The notes below the pieces were generated by a model. That model had not been told where the DNA came from and did not search any database. It saw nothing but the letters and a program-made list of their open reading frames with translations. The translations under genes and the position numbers were made by a program. From an uncultured Bacteroidota bacterium (GTDB taxonomy: Bacteria > Bacteroidota > Bacteroidia > Bacteroidales > WCHB1-69), in contig CADADB010000006.1 in NCBI GenBank assembly GCA_902786595.1, forward strand, positions 62,001 to 126,000: DNA of 64,000 nucleotides. The letters run 5' to 3'. Below are positions 32,988 through 42,800 of the stretch, one piece after another (within the stretch, counting starts at the first letter, position 1; every line of letters starts with the position of its first letter).

Positions 32988-34022
32988 ATGAAACAAAAGT
33001 GGTTATTGATATGTGGCTTATTGTGGTTTGTAAGCAGCTTTTCACAGCCAGAGGAAAGCACACACAAGATAATGTTCTATAATGTGGAGAATCTGTTTCA
33101 CCCATCAGACGACAGTCTGACATTGGATGATGATTTCACACCGACAGGCAGCTATCACTGGACTTACAAAAAGTACTACCGAAAGGTAGCGATGATAAGC
33201 AAAGTGATAATGGCGGCGGGAATGGGTGACCCGCCGTGGCTTGTCGGTTTGTCAGAAATAGAGAATGAAAAGGTCTTGAAGGATTTATGCTACAACTCGC
33301 CGCTGCGGAAGTTCGGGTACCGATATGTGCACTATGACTCCCCGGACCGCCGCGGCGTGGATGTGGCAATGCTATATCGCGACAGTTGCGTACAGATTTT
33401 GCGAAGCCGTAAAATCCCCGTCGTGTTTCCATTCGACTCGTTCGCCCGAAACCGCGATATCCTGTACGCTGTCGTGCAATTTCCATCTGGTGACTCACTC
33501 AACGTGCTGGTCAACCATTGGACCTCGCGCTATGGAGGGTATGCCGCCACGGTGCCCAAGCGCAACTGCTATGCAAAGGTGGTGCGTTGTCTAGTGGACT
33601 CCCTGATGGCCGAGAATCCTCGAGCTAAGATTCTGATTACCGGTGACTTCAATGACTATGCCACGGACGAGAGTATGACGGAACACATGCGAGTGCACGA
33701 ATATGGTGTTCGCTTGCCGAGAGACACACTCTACAATCTGATGCTGCCCTATGCACGGCAAAGTCTGCGCGGCTCGCACAAACACGAGGACTTCTGGGGC
33801 TGTTTAGACCAGTTCATCGTTTCAGACGCTTGGTTGACCGATTCTAGTGGTGTGCATCAGATCGGAGATGCACAAATCTTTGATGCAGACTTTTTGCTTG
33901 TGGATGATGAGAAATATGGTGGGAAGAAGAACTATCGAACCTTCCTTGGGCCACGCTACATCGGTGGCTTCGCTGACCACCTGCCCGTTTATGTAACGTT
34001 CCGGGACGATGCTGGCTATTAG
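32988..34022 (+). CDS. Secreted endonuclease/exonuclease/phosphatase family protein
   Basis: 344 residues. Signal-like N-terminus (MKQKWLLICGLLWFVSSFSQ), then the family core: KIMFYNVENLFH, WLVGLSEIENEKVLKDL, RRGVDVAMLYR, VLVNHWTSR, LITGDFND and, at the end, FADHLPVYVTF. These give the usual Asn/Glu/His/Asp metal and catalytic residues. Such proteins cleave nucleic acids or phosphoesters; in Bacteroidota they are often exported. The ATG at 32988 is chosen because the longer frame begins inside the promoter. Followed 127 bases later by comEC. Confidence 0.88.
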   Translation: MKQKWLLICGLLWFVSSFSQPEESTHKIMFYNVENLFHPSDDSLTLDDDFTPTGSYHWTYKKYYRKVAMISKVIMAAGMGDPPWLVGLSEIENEKVLKDLCYNSPLRKFGYRYVHYDSPDRRGVDVAMLYRDSCVQILRSRKIPVVFPFDSFARNRDILYAVVQFPSGDSLNVLVNHWTSRYGGYAATVPKRNCYAKVVRCLVDSLMAENPRAKILITGDFNDYATDESMTEHMRVHEYGVRLPRDTLYNLMLPYARQSLRGSHKHEDFWGCLDQFIVSDAWLTDSSGVHQIGDAQIFDADFLLVDDEKYGGKKNYRTFLGPRYIGGFADHLPVYVTFRDDAGY

Positions 34023-34149
34023 CTGCTGGCAGTTGACGGTTGGATGGATATGGTTTTACCGTTATATCGAGTGTTCCCAGTTTTCATCAGAGAAAGAAAT
34101 AAATTTATAAAACATTGTAAACCAAAATATTACACAAAAACTAATAACC

Positions 34150-36225
34150 ATGAAGCTTGAAAACTATCCTGTTGTGAAGTTGTTGTTTCCGTACGTTATC
34201 GGTGTTGTCATTGCCTATTACGCTGATTTCGGGAATCGGATGCGTCTTGTAATGTTCCTCTTGACGGGTACGTTTTTCTTGATGGTTTTCTCATTGACCT
34301 TCGTCAAGGCATACCGTTGTCGCGTGGTAAAGACGATCGTGATGAACATCGCTTTTGTTCTTACTGGTATTTTGTTGACAGAATTACAGTTGCATCCCGA
34401 TTATTCTCCAGATTATATGGAAAACAATACAGAATGGATGGTGCGAGTGGAGGAGGAGCCCACCTTGCGCAAAAAAAGCGTGAAGGTTCCGGCAATTGTT
34501 CTGACTACGGATAGAAAAAAAGAGAAAGCCAAAGCAAAAATCCTGCTCTATCTGAAACCAACTCCAGATGCTTTAGGATTACATTACGGAGATCTTTTGT
34601 TTGTTCACTCAAAGCTGTCGAGGATTCCTCCGCCCTGCAATCCCGCCACTTTCAACAACCAACGGTACATGCAGCGGCGAGGCATATTCTATTCGGGATT
34701 TGTAAATGAAAACGGCTGGGAACGCATCGGCAACAAACCGGGCAACTTGTTGAAATACTTTTCAAAAAGCACCCGTGACAAACTGACAGCCATCTACTCT
34801 TCTGCCGGAATGAGTGGTGAAGAACTGGACATTTTGAAGGCCATCCTTTTGGGTGATGACGACACCTTGGATCCCGAATTGAAAGCATCCTATTCGTCTG
34901 CGGGAGTGAGTCACATTCTATGCGTTTCTGGAATGCACGTGGGCGTTATCTTTATGATTATCAACTTCTTGCTAATGCCACTGAATCTTTTTCGCAGTTC
35001 CAGAATTATCAAAACGATACTTGTAATGTTGGTGATCTGGCTGTATGCACACATTACCGGATTGGCCCCGTCAGTGACCCGTTCCGCCACTATGTTCACC
35101 TTTGTGGCCATTGGACAGCTCTTGCAACGAAACACCAACGTTTTCCACAGTCTGTTTGCTTCCATGTTTATCCTCCTGATCATCCATCCGTTGCTGCTGT
35201 TCGAGGTGGGTTTCCAACTCAGCTACCTTGCTGTGGCGGGAATTGTGTTGTTCCAACCGAAGTTGTCAGCGCTATACACGTGCAGAACTCGCATCGGACA
35301 CTATTTTTGGGAGTTGGTTACGGTTTCCATGGCGGCCCAAATCGGTACTTTCCCCATTTCCATCTACTATTATGCGAAATTCCCCAACTATTTCTTGTTC
35401 TCCAACCTGTCCGTTATCACCCTCTCTTTCGCTGTCATCATCACCGGCATCTCGCTACTGCCGTTCTCGTTCATTCCCTCCTTCACCCGATATGTCTCTT
35501 GGATGCTGACAAAGGAAATCAGCATCATGAACAGCATTATCCGATTCATTGAGCATCTTCCCTGCTCAGTAACGGAAAATATTGATTACCATGTTGTTCA
35601 AGTGATTCTTTTATATGCCGTTATCGGATGTGTATGTATGTTGCTTTATCAGAGAAGCCGCAAAACGTTTTGGATTGCCAGCACCTTTTTCACCCTGTTC
35701 TCTGTTTCCTTTGCCGTGCGGAAAGTCCTGTTGGACAGCGAAACAAGATTTTTGGCCTACCATATAAGGAAAAGCAGTGCATTGGGATTTCAAAAGCAGG
35801 GCGACATGGTGCTGTTTTCGGATTCCATTCAGGACGAAAAGAGCGATTTATACCGTTACAATATCAGCAACTATGTGAGGAAGCATCATCTGAAGGTCGT
35901 GGTAGTGCCGATAGACACTTTCAGTTTTGATACGCCGTTTCTGTGCAAACGCGGGAATTTCATCCGATTTGATGACAAAAACTACTATGTACTCAACAAA
36001 AATCAGAAAAATATGGTTCGAAACAAAAATGATAGCCCATGTGTTGACTGTCTGCTTCTTTGCCAAAATCCGAGAATGCCTCCCGACGAGCTGATGGCGC
36101 AAATTCCTTTCAAGGAGGTAATGGCGGACGGTTCAAATTCCGATTATTGCGTGGAAAAATGGCGTGTTTTCTGTGCGGAAAATCATATTCCGTTTCATTA
36201 TACAGGGGAAGAAAATGAAAAATAG
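34150..36225 (+). CDS. comEC: ComEC/Rec2-type membrane protein
   Basis: 691 residues. N-terminal membrane helices and a soluble DUF4131-like beta domain (about 75-190, SKLSRIPPPCNPATFNNQRY) precede the competence core: LKAILLGDDDTLDPELKASY, SSAGVSHILCVSGMHVGVI, ITGLAPSVTRSATMF, FEVGFQLSYLAVAGIV. ComEC forms the inner-membrane channel for single-stranded DNA uptake. The C-terminal ~190 residues show no HxHxDH metallo-beta-lactamase motif, as is common for the Bacteroidota form. It overlaps the ruvA promoter region, which starts right after its stop. Confidence 0.9.
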   Translation: MKLENYPVVKLLFPYVIGVVIAYYADFGNRMRLVMFLLTGTFFLMVFSLTFVKAYRCRVVKTIVMNIAFVLTGILLTELQLHPDYSPDYMENNTEWMVRVEEEPTLRKKSVKVPAIVLTTDRKKEKAKAKILLYLKPTPDALGLHYGDLLFVHSKLSRIPPPCNPATFNNQRYMQRRGIFYSGFVNENGWERIGNKPGNLLKYFSKSTRDKLTAIYSSAGMSGEELDILKAILLGDDDTLDPELKASYSSAGVSHILCVSGMHVGVIFMIINFLLMPLNLFRSSRIIKTILVMLVIWLYAHITGLAPSVTRSATMFTFVAIGQLLQRNTNVFHSLFASMFILLIIHPLLLFEVGFQLSYLAVAGIVLFQPKLSALYTCRTRIGHYFWELVTVSMAAQIGTFPISIYYYAKFPNYFLFSNLSVITLSFAVIITGISLLPFSFIPSFTRYVSWMLTKEISIMNSIIRFIEHLPCSVTENIDYHVVQVILLYAVIGCVCMLLYQRSRKTFWIASTFFTLFSVSFAVRKVLLDSETRFLAYHIRKSSALGFQKQGDMVLFSDSIQDEKSDLYRYNISNYVRKHHLKVVVVPIDTFSFDTPFLCKRGNFIRFDDKNYYVLNKNQKNMVRNKNDSPCVDCLLLCQNPRMPPDELMAQIPFKEVMADGSNSDYCVEKWRVFCAENHIPFHYTGEENEK

Positions 36226-36245
36226 GAAGATAACCCCAAATTTTG

Positions 36246-36253
36246 TATCTTTG
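36246..36253 (+). promoter_or_regulatory. Promoter -7 box of ruvA-sprA (TATCTTTG)
   Basis: Exact consensus followed by CCGC, 20 bases after the comEC stop and 19 bases before the ruvA ATG. Confidence 0.8.
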
Positions 36254-36271
36254 CCGCTTGTTTTTTTGAAT

Positions 36272-36862
36272 ATGATAAATTACATAAAAGGCAGAATAGA
36301 AGAAGTGAATCCCGCGTACGTCATCATAGAGACCGCCGGCGGAATTGGGTATTATGTAAACATATCTCTTGCAACTTTTTCTGAGATAAAGGATTGCCAG
36401 GACATCAAACTCCTCACGCACTATATCGTGAAAGAGGATGCTCAGGTTTTATACGGGTTTGCCACGGAAGAGGAACGGGAGCTGTTCAAGTTGTTGCTGT
36501 CCGTAAACGGCATCGGTCCGAACACTTCCCGGCTGATTCTGTCCTCCATGAGCGTGGGCGAAGTGTTGAATGCCATTGCCACCGAAAATGTCAAAGCTAT
36601 CCAATCGGTCAAGGGCATTGGCGCCAAAACAGCGCAACGAGTCGTGATTGAATTGAAAGACAAAGCGAAGAAGGCGTCTTGGGCGGATGCAACAAAAATT
36701 AACGTGGCATACAATAATAACAAATATGAAGCGTTATCTGCTCTTGTTGCTTTGGGATTTCCAAAGTCTGGAGCAGAAACTGTTTTAGACAAAATTATCA
36801 AATCCGAAGGAATACAACTATCTGTAGAAGAGCTTATTAAGAAGTCGTTGAAGTTGTTGTAA
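36272..36862 (+). CDS. ruvA: Holliday junction branch migration protein RuvA
   Basis: 196 residues starting MINYIKGRIEEVNPAYVIIE, the conserved RuvA N-terminus. The OB fold is followed by two helix-hairpin-helix motifs (LLLSVNGIGPNTSRLIL and IQSVKGIGAKTAQRVVIEL) and a C-terminal helical domain (YEALSALVALGFPKSGAE) that contacts RuvB. It binds four-way junctions as a tetramer. A longer open frame upstream is rejected because it runs through the promoter. sprA starts 16 bases after its stop. Confidence 0.97.
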   Translation: MINYIKGRIEEVNPAYVIIETAGGIGYYVNISLATFSEIKDCQDIKLLTHYIVKEDAQVLYGFATEEERELFKLLLSVNGIGPNTSRLILSSMSVGEVLNAIATENVKAIQSVKGIGAKTAQRVVIELKDKAKKASWADATKINVAYNNNKYEALSALVALGFPKSGAETVLDKIIKSEGIQLSVEELIKKSLKLL

Positions 36863-36878
36863 CAAAAAAGGAAGAAAT

Positions 36879-39800
36879 TTGAAAGTAAGACAATATATAT
36901 ATGCTGTCATAGTAGCATTTCTATTCATCGGATTCGGGCATCTGAGTTTGCGTGCTTCGAATTCGATTGGAGTGCATAATGCTTTACCTGTAGGGGAGAT
37001 GTTGTTGTATCCTATATGTCCTCCCGATACAAATCCGCCGACCTTGCCCCAACCGGACAACAATCCGCTGAATCCACCCACAAACAACCCTTTCTATCTT
37101 CAGAATCCTCCGGGTATTGGTCCGTCCATCATCTATGACCCTACTACCAACACGTACAATTTCCAGTACATGACGGGTAACACCCCGTTTGGACCTGGTG
37201 CCTACATGAACATTAATGAATACATTGACTACGACCTGCAACAGAGCATTCACGACTATTGGCAGAATCAAAGTCGCAGTATCGGCGGCAAAGGAAATTC
37301 GCGAACAGGCAGCGGTCTGATTCCGCAACTGCATATTGGGGGTGACATTTTTGAAGGCATCTTCGGCAGCAACACGATAGATATCCGCCCTTCCGGAAAC
37401 CTCGGATTGAAATTAGGGGTCAAATATGTCAAAACAGACAACTTCAACATTCCGGTCAAAAAGAGACGCAATCTGCAACTTGACTTTGACGAGGATATTC
37501 AATTGAACTTGTTGGCGAAAATCGGTGAAAAAATCGAATTCAACTTGAATTACTCCACCGACGAGCTGTCCGTAACTACCAAATCGGACCAGATCAAGCT
37601 GAAATACAACGGCAAGGAAGATGACATTCTGCAATTGATTGAATTCGGCGACATCACTTTCCCGTTGAACAGCACTCTGATTACGGGTAGTCAGAGTTTG
37701 TTTGGTGTAAAGACGCAACTCAAATTCGGGAACCTGTTTGTCACGGCGGTGGCTTCACGGAAAAAGAGTTCTTCACAATCCATCACGATTTCAGGGGGCG
37801 CAGAAGAGACTGAATTCTACTTCCGGGCTGACGAATATGAGGAAAACAAGCACTTCTTCCTCGGACAGTTCTTTGAGGAGCATTACAACCAATACCTCAG
37901 CACATTACCTCTCGTAAGTTCTCCTATCATCATCACCAAGATCGAAGTTTGGCGTACCACAGTGGGCTCGGCTACTACAAACAACCGAAACATCGTGGCT
38001 TTTACGGACTTGGGTGAATATGACCCTGAATTTTCAAACCTTTCGTATAACCCGGCATATTCGGGAGGCCAATATCCTGACAACAACATCAACAATTTGA
38101 CTGCCTATGCTGACAGTTCTTTGATCCGCAATATCGCCAACGTGTCTGGCAACATGCAGTCGCTTGGCTTGAAATCGGGGACCAACTATGAGAAAGTGGA
38201 GAGTGCACGCTTGCTTTCTCCCAGCGAATATACGGTGAATACCAAATTGGGTTTCATTTCATTGAATTCGGCTTTGGCCGCTGACCAAGTGCTGGCAGTG
38301 GCGTTCCAATATACGGTCATTGGTGACGACCATGTTTATCAAGTGGGTGAGTTTTCCAACGAGGTGGCCACCCCGAACTGTATTCGAGTCAAATTGCTGA
38401 AGAGTTCCAGCTTGAACACCAAGTCGCCGTTGTGGAAACTTATGATGAAGAACGTTTACAGTCTTTCCGCTTATCAGCTTTCTCCCGACAAGTTCCGTCT
38501 GAACGTTTTATACACGGGCGATGCGGAAGGCACTCCCAACGGTTTCTTTACCCAAGGGGCACAGAAGGGTATTCCTTTGATCCGACTCATGGGATTAGAC
38601 CGTTTGAACAAACAGCAAGACCCCACGCCAGACGGTGTTTTCGACTTCATTGACGGAGCGGCCACCAAAGGCGGTACCATTAATTCCAACAATGGACGTG
38701 TCTATTTCCCAACTACGGAGCCGTTCGGTAAAGATTTGCGTGCCGTGCTTGACGACCCTGAGCTGGCTGACAAATATGCGTTCGATTCGCTCTATACGAT
38801 GACGAAGACGATGGCGCAGCAGATTACCAACAAGAACAAGTATTACATTGAGGGAAGCTATCGTTCGTCTTACGGTTCCGAGTATCATTTCCCCAGCGGA
38901 GGCGCGACGAAGTCGGTCAAAGTGACCGCCGGTGGCGTTTCTTTGACGGAAAACGTGGACTATACAGTCAACTATGACATGGGTGTGGTGACCATCATCA
39001 ACCAAAGCATTTTAGCTTCAGGTACTCCCATTACGGTCACACCGGAAACCGATGACAACTACCAGACAGACAAACGGATGTTCGGGGTGAATTTGGATTA
39101 CGTTTTCTCGCAAGACTTCACTATAGGGGCAACTTTGTTGAACCTTCGCGAACGTCCTATCACCAATAAGGTCAACTATGGTGACGAACCCATCAACAAC
39201 TTGATATGGGGTATGAATTTCGCCTATAAAGCCGAACTTCCTTTTATCACCAAAGCCATTGACTTGCTGAGTTTCCATCATACCACCACCAAATCGTATC
39301 TGAATTTGGACGGTGAGTTCGCGCATTTCATCCCCGGTCATAACCGGCAGATTGGCAAGAGTGGTACCACTTATATTGACAATTTCGAGTCGGCGAAATC
39401 GACCATAGATTTGATGAATATGGGCAACTGGGTGCTGGCATCCACGCCTCAAGGTCAACCAGACCTTTTCCCCGAGGCCTCTCCAGTGACCATCTCTGCC
39501 TCTGCCCGTCGTCATTTGGCATACGGGTTTAACCGAGCCAAGATGGCATGGTACACCATTGACCCGTTGTTCTACAACGGCGGTACCGCAGTTCCGTCGA
39601 ATCTGACCGCAGAAGATCTTTCACAGCCATATACCCGTGCGGTGTATGAACCCGAGCTTTTCCCCTATAAGGAGCAACCTACCACAGCGCTTTCCACCTT
39701 GATGACCGTGTTTAACATTGCTTATTTCCCTTCTGAACGCGGGGCGTACAACTATGATGTCGATGGGTCGGAAGGATTCTCCCGAGGATTGAATGAGGAC

Positions 39801-42800
39801 GGTACCCTGCGTGATCCCGAAACCCGTTGGGGCGGTATCATGCGGAAGTTCGACAACACCGACTTCGAATCCTCCAACTACGAATATATCGAGTTCTGGA
39901 TGATGGACCCGTTCATTGAGAACCCTGAACACAAAGGTGGTAAGCTCTATTTTAACTTAGGAGATATTTCCGAGGATATTTTGCGTGATGGACGTAAATT
40001 CTATGAAAACGGTTTGCCAACTGATGAATCCGATCAAGATATTGAGTTTACCCCTTGGGGACGTGTGCCTACCAAACAAATGATAGTGAATGCCTTTGAC
40101 AACAAAACGGGTTCACGTATCTATCAGGATGTTGGTTACGATGGTTTACCGTCCGTCCGTGAAGCCGAGTATTTCCAGGAAACATTCCTTGACAGAGTTG
40201 CTGCGGCCTTTGGTGTTGGTTCCCAGGCCTATCAGATGGCGCTGGCTGACCCTTCTGCTGACGATTATCACTACTTCAGGGGTAGTGATTACGATGAGGC
40301 AGACCTTAAAATCACAGAACGTTATAAATATTTCAACAACGCTGAAGGCAACTCCCCGGAGCAAGGCCAGGGTGGCGAGAACTATCCTACCTCCGCTACC
40401 AGCATGCCTAACATGGAGGATATGAACAATGACAACACCTTGAGCGAGGATGAACGCTACTACCAATATGTCATTGACTTGTCTCCTGATAAAATGGTGG
40501 TGGGTGAGAACTATATCAATGATGTTTACGAAGGACACCCCAGAGCGCTTCCCGACGGAAGCCGTCCCGCCACAAAATGGTATCAGTTCCGTATCCCGAT
40601 TCACAATCCCGACAAGGTGGTGAACAACATGTCGGGGTTCAACTCCATACGCTTCATGCGTGTTTTCATGAAAGATTTCGAGGAGCCCATTATCTGCCGT
40701 CTGGCCACTTTTGAGTTGGTTCGCAGCGATTGGCGCACCTATAACTTAAGCTTGCGTGAAGACGGTGACTACAATCCTACCCAAGATGATGGAGAGTGCT
40801 CATTCTATGTCGGAACGGTGAGTTTGGAAGAGAATGCCAACAGAGTGCCGATACCATACGTGCTTCCTCCCGGAATTGTTCGGGAGCAAACGTTCGGTAT
40901 GACGGCCCAACTCATCAATGAAAATGAGCAGTCTTTGACCATGAAAGTGGTCAACCTGCCTGATGGTGACTCCCGTGCCGTGTATAAGAATACCTCCTAC
41001 GACTTGCGTCAGTTCAACAACCTGCAAATGTACATCCACGCGGAGGATGCCCAATCCACGGGTGACATAAAGCCGGGCGATGTCAGAGTTTTCATCCGTT
41101 TGGGTTCCGATTTCACGGAAAACTACTACGAATACGAAATTCCAGTCGAAATCACTCCTTGGAACGTCGGGCGTGACACCAATGCCATCTGGCCAGACAA
41201 AAACCAAATGTACATCACACTGGACTCATTAGTGTCGCTGAAGATGCAGCGCAATGCCGCTGTCAGAAACGGTCTGCATCCGAGCATTATGGTGCCTTAT
41301 CCGCCTAAGGGTCTTGAAAGCGAGGAAAACAGGATGTCTGTGGTGGGTAATCCTAATTTGGGAGAGATTACTACCATCATGGTTGGCGTACGTAACCCAA
41401 AGAAACAGACCCAGGGAGTGGATCCTCATGGTTACTACGACGACATGTTGCCTAAATCTGCGGAAATATGGATCAACGAGTTGCGTTTGAGCGGATTTGA
41501 TGATCGTCAGGGATTTGCTGCACTTTTGCGTGCCCGCACCACCCTCGCTGATGTCGGTAACATCACCGTGTCGGGAACTTATTCCACCCCCGGATACGGT
41601 GCGTTGGAACAATCCATCACCGAAAGATCCCATGAAACCAATATCAATCTGGATATTGCCACCAATATAGATGGTGGAAAACTGTTCTTCCCCGAAAAAT
41701 GGAATATCCGTATCCCTATCCACTATGACTACTCTTTAGGTGTTGTTCAACCTGAATACAACCCGCTCAACCCCGACGTGAAGATGAAGGATGACCTGGC
41801 GCAGCTTCATTCCGCAGAGGCGCGCGATTCTCTGCGTTTCTTGACAAACACCGTCACACAGCGACAGAATGTCAATTTGATGAATGTCAGAAAAGAGCGT
41901 GATTTCTCGAAGGGCAATAACAAAATGCACCCATGGGATGTTGAAAACCTTGACTTCTCCTATTCCTACTCAGAACTGATTCAGCGCAATGAGGATATGG
42001 AAATGAACAATGAGTTCATCCATCATGGGGAAATCGGATACACGTTCAGCACAAACCCGAAAAATTACCGGCCCTTCTCCCGTGCAAAATGGACTAAGAG
42101 CAAATGGTTGCAGCTGATTCGGGATTTCAACGTGACCCCCATGCCAAAGAATGTGACCTTCCGCACCTCTCTGCACCGAGATTTGCAGGAGTTCAAGTAT
42201 CGTCCTAAGAGCCAAGGGAATATCATTATTGATACCAATTATGTGAAATCTTTTGATTGGACAAGAAACTACGGCATCAACTGGGATATTTTCCAAAGCT
42301 TGAAACTGGAGTTCAAAGCCGATGCATCCGCACGCATTGACGAACCGGACGGACGTATTGACACTCGCGTGAAAAAGGACTCCTTGTGGCACTGTATCGG
42401 CAAAGGTGGCCGAACCACTGATTACCGCCAGAACTTCAATGCCACTTATCAGCTCCCGCTGAATAAAATTCCGTTGTTCAAGTTTGTGAGTGCGAACGTG
42501 CGCTACACCTCCATGTACACATTCACGGCCTCCGCACTCTCCCTTGCCTATCTGGGCAACACCATCCAGAATTCTCAAAATGTTCAAGGAAATGCTTCTT
42601 TGAATTTCGTGACACTTTATAATTCTGTCCCCTACCTTAAAAAGGTGAATCAAGGCATTCTCCAAAACAATAAATCCGGCAAAAACGCCAATCCAAAGGA
42701 TCAAAAAGGCAAAGGTTCCAAAGATGTTGAAGAGGATATCGAAGAGGAAATCCAAAAAGGTAAAAAAGGCAAGGGTAAAGACAAAAACGATTCCCTGAAG

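Noticed and set aside
34022-34042. Possible further heptad array after the exo/endonuclease/phosphatase gene
   Set aside because: Units AGCTGCT, GGCAGTT, GACGGTT are suggestive of the GGCTGTT family but too divergent to claim.
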